From positions 1 to 40,937 of the forward strand of contig CAUJFI010000057.1 of assembly GCA_963170125.1 (NCBI GenBank): a DNA stretch of 40,937 nucleotides. Direction: 5' to 3'. Each line of letters starts with the position of its first letter. Position 1 is the first letter of the stretch. Source of the DNA: Deinococcota bacterium. Its GTDB lineage: Bacteria; Deinococcota; Deinococci; Deinococcales; Trueperaceae. This document shows positions 15,050 to 24,700 of the stretch, in pieces. The translations under genes and the position numbers were made by a program. The notes under the pieces were generated by a model. The model was not told where the DNA came from. It saw only the letters and a list, made by a program, of their open reading frames with translations, and ran no database searches.

Positions 15050-15375
15050 CAGTAGGTCCTGAACTCCGGCGCGCCCGCGAGGCTCGGCGGGGTGGCCGAC
15101 CATTCGACGTCCACCCTCTTCACCACCGCGTGCGCCGGCCCGACCCGGAGGTGCTTGAGGAGCACCATGAGGTCGCCGTAGCGCCCCTCCGCGACGATCT
15201 CGACGCGACCGTCCGCCAGGTTCTCCGCGTGCCCGCCGATGCCGAGCTCGGTCGCGTAGCGGCGCGCGAAGGCGCGGTAGCCGACCCCTTGCACGTCGCC
15301 CGACACGATGGCGGTGAAGCGGCACGGGTCCCCTTGCGCGGGCGTCTGCGTGGGCTTTTCCGTGCTGGGCGCCAT
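15049..15375 (-). CDS. acyP: Acylphosphatase
   Basis: Small cytosolic enzyme (108 aa) hydrolysing acyl phosphates such as carbamoyl or 1,3-bisphosphoglycerate. The signature VSGDVQGVGYRAFARR is present, with the phosphate-binding loop and the essential Arg. The catalytic Asn is in HAENLADGRVEIVAEG, where the usual G-x-V-x-N is replaced by GGHAEN. Start at 15375 was chosen because it follows TAACAT (15386-15391) by 10 nt; earlier ATGs at 15408 and 15390 overlap that box. About 17 disordered residues precede the fold. It is coupled to trpC (TGATG), an association without an obvious metabolic reason. Element C lies about 100 bp upstream. Confidence 0.9.
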   Translation of the reverse strand: MAPSTEKPTQTPAQGDPCRFTAIVSGDVQGVGYRAFARRYATELGIGGHAENLADGRVEIVAEGRYGDLMVLLKHLRVGPAHAVVKRVDVEWSATPPSLAGAPEFRTY

Positions 15376-15385
15376 GAGTGGGGGC

Positions 15386-15391
15386 ATGTTA
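15386..15391 (-). promoter_or_regulatory. -10 box of the acyP-trpC unit
   Basis: TAACAT on the minus strand, 10 nt before the ATG at 15375, implying a leader of only a few nucleotides. Confidence 0.45.
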
Positions 15392-15475
15392 CCCCGTGGC
15401 CCGTTCACTTTCGTGGTCGGCCGAAGGTCGACGCGCGCTTCGAGGCCGGTGGACTCCCCCGTGCCGACTAGGAAC

Positions 15476-15546
15476 TCAACTAAAGATAGTCGCTAACCTT
15501 CGCTAAGGACCGGCGTTAACCAAGGATATCGCTCAAATCTAGTTGA
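15476..15546. repeat. 71-bp four-site palindromic element, copy C
   Basis: Sites at 15476-15488 (TCAACTAAAGATA), 15494-15506 (TAACCTTCGCTAA, identical to copy A), 15516-15528 (TTAACCAAGGATA) and 15534-15546 (CAAATCTAGTTGA), with the same 5-9-5 spacing. By my count 48 of 71 positions equal copy A. The outer ends CTCAAC and GTTGAG form an exact inverted repeat. It is in the 341-nt divergent region between acyP (minus) and tamB (plus), so it could act on both. The rest of that region shows a CTAGG/CCTAG inverted repeat (15551-15573) and a possible 27-codon frame (15629-15712). Confidence 0.8.
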
Positions 15547-15716
15547 GATACTAGGAGAGCGTGGAGACCCTAGGGTGTGCCGTAGCCACCGGGGCGTTCT
15601 CACATCGTCGTGGTAGCGTGCGGCGCACGTGAAGCGCGTAGGGAACGGGGTTCCTGCCGCCCATAGCACCCCATCCCCGAGCTCCCCCCAAGAACGGGAA
15701 CTAGCCGCCTGACGCG

Positions 15717-18700
15717 ATGCCCCGCAGAACGCTGCTCACCGCCTTAATAGTCACCCTCGTGCTCGGGGCGGCGGCTCTGGCGCCTGGCATCGGCGCCGTG
15801 CGCGATGGTCTGCTGCGCTACCTGATTGCCGCGGCCGAGCGACAGGGTGTGAGCATCGCCTACTCCGCGAGCAGCGGCAACGCCTGGAGCGGCGTCACCC
15901 TCTACGACCTGCGCGTCGACGCCTTCGGCTCGCACCTCACCTTCGACCGGTTGCGCGTCGGCTACTTCCTGCCCGCCCTGCTGGGTGGCGAGCTGCCCCT
16001 CGACGCCGAGGTGGAGGGCGCCGCGGGTGAGATCGACCTGTCCGACCTGGACCTCGTCGCGAGCGGCGGCTCGGGGCCGACCGTCGGGTTCGCACCACGC
16101 GTGCGGCTCGGGCAGGTGCGCCTCATCGGCTCGACGGTGAGCGTCAAGCAGATCCCTTTCACCCTGCCGGACGTGACCATCTCCGACCTCACCCTGGAGA
16201 ACGGCGCCGCCGGCCTGCTCATCGGCGGTGAGCTCGCCACCGCCGAGGGAGCCGCGCGCCTCAGCGGCACGCTCGACCCGAACACGCTGAACTTCACCGG
16301 CGTCGTCGAACGCGCCGACGTCACCCTCACCAAACACTGGTGGCCGGGCGCCGTCGGCGGCACCGTGACCGGCATGCTCGCCGTCGTCAACGGTCGGATC
16401 TCGGGCGACTTCGCCCTCGAGGGCGGCAGCGTCGCGGACCTCGGCATGACGGCCGAGGACGTCTCCGGCACGGTCAGCCTCCGCTACCCGGTCGTGACGG
16501 CCGAGCTGCGCGGGCGCGGCATGGGCGGCGAGGTCAGGGCCTCCGGCACGGTCGACATCGGGGCGGAGCGCTTCGCCGTCACCGGCCAGGCGACCCCCTC
16601 GCTGGCGGCGGCAGTGGCCTGGCTGCTCCGCGGCCAGTTCGCGGGCGAGCTCCCCTTCGAGGTCGAGGGCGACACGACCATCGACCTGGCGGTGAGCGGG
16701 TGGCGGGCCGTCGACTTCACGGGAACGGCCCGCGCCGACGGAGCCGTCAACGGCCTGGCCGCCTCCGACATCGACGCGCGCTTCAGCCTCAAGGGCAAGG
16801 CCCTCGACGTCGACTCGACCATGACCCTGGCGGGCGGCCCGGTCTCCCTCACCGTGACCACAGGGGCGCGCGGCGAGCAGCTCCTGAGCGTGCGCGCGAA
16901 CGACCTGGACCTGGGCACCTTCGAGTACGCCGGCCTCCGGCCGGGCGGCACGCTGCGGTCCGTGAGCGTCGACCTGCCCATGGGCGGCAACCCGCAAGGG
17001 CGGCTCGCGGCGGTGTGGGCGGGCAACGTCGCCGGGGCGGACGTCGACCTCGCGCTCGACGGGCGCCTGGACCCGGACGGCTGGCAGGCGTTCGTGTCCG
17101 GCGGCGGCGAGCCCGGCATCGAGCTCTCCGGAGCCGTGGTGCTGGCGGACGGGCGGCTCGACGGCGGCCTCAACCTCCGGAACGTACGATTGGACCTCCT
17201 CGGCGCGCCCGTCGACCTCGCCCTGAGCGCCTCGGGCGCGCCGACCGACCTGGCCCTCCGGGCGGAGGTGAACGGACGCGAGCCGGTCACCCTGGCCCTG
17301 GCGGGGCTCGACCTGAGCGCGGCCGCCGGCGCGGCGCCCGTGGACCTACGCGGCTCGCTCACGTCCCGCTTGACGAGTGGCGCCTTGGGGCCGATCGAAG
17401 GGCGGTTCGGACCGGTTGCGCTCGAGGCCGCGGTCGGCACCGCCCCCTTGCGGGTGGAGGCCGACTTCACGCTCGATCCCGTCGTAGTCGGGAGCAGGGC
17501 CACCACCGGAACCGACGCCCCGGCGAGTGGCAGCGCAGACGACGATCCGAGCCCGGCCAACCGGGCGACCTCGGACGTACGCGCCACCCTCGCGGTCCCG
17601 ACCGGCCACGCGACGTTCGCTAACGGCGTCCTCACCGCCAACGCCACCGTGGCCATCGCCGACGCGCTCGCCGGCCCAGTGGCGCTGGACGTGGGCTCCC
17701 TGCCCGCGGACCTGAGCGCCGGGGGCGGCGGCGGCTGGACGCTGGCGCTCGGCGAGCCAGGCGGGCCTCTGACCCTGCGGCTCGGCTCCGACGAGCCTCT
17801 GAGCCTCGTGGTCACCGACCTGCCCACGCGCCTGGAGGGCAGCGAGCGCGAGGCGAACGTGAGCGCGAACCTGAACGAGACCGACGACGGCTACGCCTTC
17901 ACGATGGTCGTGCCACGCGCGGCCGAGGCGGTCGGCGTCGCGCTCCCCCTGGACCTGACGTTGCACGGTCGGTTGGCGCCGGCGCGCGGCGCCGTCACGG
18001 CCACCGGCACCCTCGGCGAGCTGCCCCTAGCGGTCGACGTGGACTGGGCCGCTGCTAGGCGCGTGGCGGTCACCGCCGCCGGGCTGAACCTCGACTACCC
18101 GGTGGCCGGCGGCGCCTGGTCGGCCACGGGCGCCGCCGAGGTCGAGGCGTTGGCGCGCGCCCTCGGGTTCGGCGAGACGGGCGCAACTGGCACGGTGACG
18201 CTCGACCTGCACGGCGAGGGCGGGTCCGGCGGAACGTTGTCGGGGCTGGTGGACGTGACGCTCCTGGAACCCCTGCCCGTGCGCCTGCGAGGCGTGGCTG
18301 CGGGCGACCGACTCGCCCTGACGTTGGAGGGCGACGCGGCCGGGCTGCCGGTGAGCGGCGCGGGGGCGCTGAGCCTGAGCCCGGCGGAAGGCGACGGACC
18401 GACCGGCGCCATGACCCTGGCGGTGGGCCCCCTGACGGGTATCACGGTCGACCTGTCCGGCGCCCGTGGCAGCGGCGAGCTGACGGACCTGGCGCTCGGC
18501 CCGGTGAGCGCCGCTCCCTTGGCATGGGCCCTCGACTTCTCGTGGAGCGAGCTGGCCGGTGGTCTGAGCCTCGGTGGCGAGCGCCTCGCCGTACGCAACG
18601 CCGGCGGGCAGTGGCGCCTCGCCGGAGCGCTCGCCGCGACAGCGACGTACGCGGGCACGGAGTACCGGGCCACCCTCACGCCCGGCGCCGTCGGCGAGAC

Positions 18701-21700
18701 GACCGCGACCCTCTCCGAGGTCGCCGCGTTGCCGCTGAGCCTGACCGTCGTCAACACCGCCACCGGCGCCCGCCTAGCGGAGGCGAGCGGCACACCGGCC
18801 GACCTGACCGTCACCGTCGACGCCGCCGCGGCGGAGCTCGCCGCCATGCTTCCGGAGCAGTTCCGGCCGGACTGGCGCGTTACCGGAGAGGCCACCCTCG
18901 ACCTCCTGAACGGCCCCCGCTACCGGGCGAGCATCGACCTCGTCCCGTCCGCCGCGCAGGAAGGCGAGGAGCCCCTCCGCGCCCGCCTCAGCGGCACCGG
19001 TGCACGCGCCGACCTGGTGCTCGAAGGGGCCGGGGTCTACGTCAGCAATGAGGTCGTGCGCGGCGCGGGCCGGCTCAGGCTGAGAGCGGACGACGCCGCG
19101 CTCGACCGCTACCTCCCCGCCGGGATGACGGGGACGCTCGGCGGCACGCTCGTGCTGGAACAGGGCCGGTGGCTCGGCGCCCTCACGGCGCAGCTCGCCG
19201 GCCCGCTGACGGCGACGGTCAAACTCACCGGGCAGGGCGAGGAGCTGCGCGTAGCGGCCGACGCCGCCGCCACCGGAGACGTACGCGCGAGCGCCTCGGG
19301 CACCTTGGCCCCTCGACTCGCCCTCACCGGCACGGCGAGCGCCCAGGACGGTCTGGCGACGGCCACGTTCACCTGGGGCGACGGCCTGAGAGGCGAGCTT
19401 CTCACGCGCCCCTTGGAGCTCGGAGACGCCGCGAGCCTGCCCGGCATGGCGTTCGACTTCGCTCTCGACCAGGCGACCGGCACCGTGACGCTGAGCGCGC
19501 GCGCGGGCGCGGCCGGCGCCCTCACCCTCACCCAGGGCGCCCTGGGCGGCCGGCTCGTCGTGAGCGCGCGGACGGCGGCCGGCCCCGTGACCGTGGAGCT
19601 CACGCCCAGCGGGACGCTGGCCGACGCGCGCGTCCAGGCGGCCGTGAGCGGCGCGCTCGAAGGTAGCGCGGAAGCCTCGCTCGCGGCCGGCGTGAGCACC
19701 GAGCTGCTCGTTCCCGCAACCAGTCTGGCGGCGGTGGAAGGGTTGGGCGTCGTCTCGTCGGTCATGTCGGAGCCCGCGCGACTCGCGTTCACACTGGACC
19801 CTGGCGGTTCTTGGCGCGCCATGGCCGCAGCCGCCCTCGAGGCGGACGGGCTGCCAGGCGACCTCGAGCCGGCCGTCAACGCCGACCTGGACGGCCACGG
19901 CCTCGCCTACGCCGGGCGACTGACGCTGGCGAACGGCGGCGCCGAGATCGCCGCCGCGAGCGTGACCGGCGAGGCCGCCGACCTGCGGGCCGAGCTCGAC
20001 CTCGGCGCCGTGGACTGGCGGGCGCTCGGCGCCGCCGTCGGCCTTGACCTCGAGGTTACGGGCGACGGGCGGGCGACCCTGACCACCCGGCCGTTCGCCA
20101 CCGAGCTGGTCCTCGACCTGAACGCGCGGCTCGGCGACAACGTCCTGCGCCTGACCGGCTCCGCCCCCGACGACCTGCGTGTCGGCTTCCACGGCCCGGC
20201 CGGCGAGCTGGACGGCCTCTTGGCGTGGGAGCGCGCACCGGGGGCCCTCCCGGCCGCACACCTCTCGGGCACGTTCGCCGGCGCCCCCCTTGACCTCCGG
20301 GTGGCGGGCGACGGCGCGGGGGGAGGCACCCTAGCCGCCACTTACGGCGGAGCCTCGCTGAGCGCGCGGGTCGGCCAGGGCACCGGAACCGCCGAGCTCG
20401 CCGCGCCGACCGGCAGCCTCGCGCCCGTCGGGCTGCTCGCGAACGCGTCCGTGGCGTGGGGCGGCCAGGGCGTGGCGCTCACGGCGCTCGACGCCGCCGT
20501 GTCCGGGCTCCTGCCGGCCGACGACCTGCGCCTCACGCTCTCCGGTCCGGTGACGGCCGCCGGCGCCGGCCTCGGGGACGCTCTGCGGGAGGACCTCCCG
20601 GGCTTGGCGCTGACCGGCACGCTCGCCGCCGGGCCCGACCTCGAGCCGGCCACGCTCGCCGTCGGCCCGCACGAGCTCCGGCTCGCTTGGCGCGAGCTGA
20701 GCGCCACGCTCACCGCCTCACCGTCCGACGGCCCGGCCGCGCTCCTCGACCTCGCGAGAGCCCGCCTGGCGTTGACGGGCTCAGCCACGGAGGCGGACGT
20801 CGCGGAACTGCTCTCGCTCTTCCCCGCCGCCTCCCGGGCCCTGGCAGACCTGCGGGTCGAGGTCACGTCCGCCGAGCTCGCCTGGACGCGCGCGACGGGC
20901 TTCGCCGGCGACCTGACCGCCACGGCCACCTACGCGGGCGTGCCCGAGGCTCGCGCCGAGCTCTCCGCGGCGGGCGCCGGTGGGCTCTTCGCCCAGCTGA
21001 CGCTCCGGCACGAGCGCGTGACGGGTCCGGCCGCCGAGGCCCGCCTCGAACTCTCCGCCGACCCGCTCGCGGACCCGAGCGTCGGCGGCACGCTCACGGC
21101 CCACGTGCCGCTGGCGGCCGTGGCGCCGCAGGTCGGCGGCTTCCTCGCCGAGCTGGGCGCCGACCTGGAGCTCGGGGGCACCCTCACGGCCCCGACGGTG
21201 GTGGGCACGGCGCGCGTGACGGGCGCCGTGGCCGCCGCCGGCCCGGTGACATTCGCCGACGGGCGGCTCACGGTCACGCTCGACGGGCCAGCGCTGCGCG
21301 CCCAAGGCGCCGCGACGCTAGGGGCCGCGCCAGACTGGCGGGCCGAGGTCGCGCTGACCGACCTCGACATCGGCGGCTGGCTCGGCCAAGTCCGCGAGCC
21401 GCGTTTGGGCCTCTCGGCGAGCTTGGACGCCTCGGGCGTCACGGTGAGCGACCTGCGCCTGGCGGCGCCGCGCTCGCTCGTGACGGGCTCCGGCAGCCTC
21501 GGCTACGGCGCGGGCGGGCTGCGCCTCAACCTGAGCGCCGCCGTCGACCTCGCGGACGCCGACCTGGGCACCGAGCTAACCGGCACCCTGCGCGGACCGG
21601 TGGCCATCTCGGCGGCCAGCCTCGCCGACCTGGGGAGCGCGACCGTCACGGCGGCCCTCGACGCCGCGACAGTCGGCGCGCGCGGGCTCGGCGGGAGCGT

Positions 21701-24700
21701 CAGCGGCACGCTGTCGCTGGGCGGCTCGCTCGCCGACCCGGTCCTCAACGCGGACCTGCGGGGCGACGGCCGCGTACGCGGCACGCTTACGGCCAGCGCG
21801 CGCCCCGCCGCCGGCGAGGTGCAGCTCGCGAGCGACCTCACGTTCGGTCAGCTCGCCACCGACCTGCGCGCCAGCCTCAGCGGCGGCGCGGCGCGGGCGT
21901 CCGGCTCCGCACGCTGGGGTGAGGCCGTGCTCCTGCTCTCCGATGTCGAGGAGGCCGGCGAGGGAGCTGTCCGCATGACAGGCGCAGGGCGCTTGAGCGG
22001 CTGGACGGCCAGCGTGGCCTCCAACCTCGGCTGGGCGCGCCTCGAAGGCGACCTGGCCACCGTCCAGCCGAGCCTGACCGGCGCGCTCAAGCTGCGCCTC
22101 TCCGGCGACGGCGCCGAGCCGTGGCTGCAAGGGACGGTCGCGGGCGCGGCGGTGGCCGGCATCGCGCTCGGCGACCTGACCGCAGCGTCCGCAGCGCCGT
22201 TCGGCACCGTCTCGGTGACGAGCGACCACCTCGCGGGCGAGTTCGAGTTCGGCTCCGGGCGCTGGTCCGCCGCGCTGACGGAGCTCACGGTCGCCGCCAA
22301 CACGCGGCTGTCGGCCACCGGGAGTGGGACGTTGCAGGGCGGGGCCCTGACAGCGCGGCTCTCGGGCACCGAGCTCGAGCTCGAGGCTCGGCTCGCGAGC
22401 GGCGACGGTGCCATCGAGGCGAGCCTGAGCGGGCAGGCGTTCGGCGGCGAGTTGGACCTGAGCGCCTCTCGCGCCGCGGCCTCGAGACCCTGGACCGGCA
22501 CGGCCGGCTACACGGGCGGAACGCTCGGAGGCTTCACTCTGGGCGCCGCCGGCACCGTCCAAGGCGAGGGGGCGCTACCGCAGCTCGTGCTCCTCACGCA
22601 CGCGGACGGCCCCCTCACGGTGAACGGCCGCATGGCCATCTCCACCGCGGGCGTGAGCGTCGACCAGTTCGTCGGCGGCGGTCCGCTCACGCAAAGCGTG
22701 CGCGTGCAGGGCAGGGTCTACCCCGACACCGACCTCACGCTCGCCACGCTCCGCGAGGCGCCTCGCCCCGGCGCGACGGCCGCCCTGCCGACGAGTTCGC
22801 AGGTGCGGCTTCGCACCGTGCTCGGCGCCGGACTCACGGCGGCGGGGACGGCGCGGCTGGAGCTCGGGCCGGCACGGGTGACGCTGGGGGGCGACAACTC
22901 GGCCCCCGTGCTCGCGGCCCAGGTCCTCGGCCTGCCCGGCCTGCGCGCCCAGACGGAGCTGCGGGCCGACGACCTCGTCCAACTCGTCACGGAGGTCGTG
23001 GCGCACGGGCTCGAGCTGACGGGCACCGACGACGTGACCGGCTCGCTCCGCGTCGACCTCACGCCCGAGCCGAGCCTCACCTTCCGCGGCCTGAGCGCCG
23101 CCGTCGCGGGCCTGGACGTGAGCGCCGACGGCACACTCGCGGTCGCGAACGCCGACGTGCGCGCCGAGGTCGTCTTCCGCACGGACCTGCGACTCTTGGG
23201 CGGGCAGGACGAGGGTACGGGTGAGTACCGCCTCCCCATCGCCATCACCGCCGCCGACGGCCGGTGGCGCCTCGAGTACGACGGGCCGCTCGGGCTCCTA
23301 CACGGCACCTACGACCAGGCCGCCGGCGCGGTCGGTCTGGACGCCGACCTGCGGATCGGCGGCGGCCGCGTGAGCTCGCGCCTCGAGCATGCGAGCGGAG
23401 AACTGCGCGGCAACCTCCAGGTGGACGGGGTCCAGCTGGCGCCGCCCGGCGTCGGCGCCGTCTCCCTGGCCGTCGACAGCACCGTCGCGGACGGTCGGAT
23501 CGGCGGCAGCGTCGTCCTGGAGGCCGAAGCCGGGCGCCTGACGCTCACCGGCTCGTGGGGGCTGGCCGGCATCCTCCCCGAGAGCGTCGTGACGGGCGCG
23601 CCGAGGGGCGGCCGCCTCGAGGCGCGCCTCCGGACCCTCGAGCTCTCCAAGCTGCCCGTCGTCGCGGCGCGCGCGCCGTACCTGACGGGCGCGCTCACGG
23701 GCGTCGTGCAGCTGCGCGACGAGTTCGTGTTCGGGCAGCTCGTCAGCCCGGAGATCTCGGCCGCCGGCAGCACCTCGCGCCTCGAGCTCGACCTGAGCGG
23801 CTCACTCTCCTCACTTGACGCCAGCCTGCGCCTGAAGGGCGCGACCGTCACGGCCAACCTGGCCGGCAACCGCCTGAGCGGCGTCGGGCGCTTCGAGCGC
23901 TTCCCGGCGCAGTTCCTCGCGCAGGCCGTCGTGGGTCCGAGCGACGTGACGGCCGACACGACGGGTGTCGTGCGCTTCGAGCTCCCCTTCGCCGACCTGG
24001 GGAGCAGCTACCTGCGCCTGGCCACGGAGGAGGTCCGCCTCGAGCGCGCCGGCGTGCCGACCACCGGAAACGTCACGCTCGTGTTCGACGCCGGCAAGCT
24101 GCTCGTGGAGCGCGCCGACTTCGCCGGGCTCGGCAGCTGGGACGCGCACGGGGAGCTCTCGCCCGAGCGTTTCGATTTCCACCTCGCGGCCGAGGACGCC
24201 GACTTCACGCCGCTCCTCGGGATTGTGCCGGGCCTAGCACGTATCGGCGCCGGCGCCAGCGGCACGTTCACGCTCGACGTCTCCGGCGACGCCGCCGTGC
24301 CGCAGGCCCGCTTCGCGAGCCCCGGGTTGGACATCGCCGTGTCTGGCAGCCACTACCGGCTGGCCGACACGGAGGTCGAGCTGGCGGGGGCGAACCTGAG
24401 CGTGGCCGCGCTGGTCAGCGGCGTCTCGCCCCTGGAGGGCGCGCTGAGCGTCGCCGGCGACGCGCGCCTCACGCTCGCGCCCCTGGCGTTGACGGACGTG
24501 GCCATCGGCTTCGACGGCAGCCTCGACCTGCTCGCCTTCGGCGTCGTGCAGGACCTGCATGGCGCCCTTACCAAGGGCCCCGCCGGCGAGCTGCGGCTGG
24601 ACGCCACCGGGCGCATGGGCGCCGGCGAGCTGGAGCTGACCGGCGGCCTGCTCCCCCTCGAGCTGAGCGCGCGGGGCACCGGCCTCACGGTCGCCTTCCC

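Noticed and set aside
15744..24560. Many long minus-strand and shifted frames across tamB
   Set aside because: All show Arg/Ala/Pro-biased shadow composition and none has motifs; the plus frame is continuous for 3392 codons with signal-anchor and DUF490 end.
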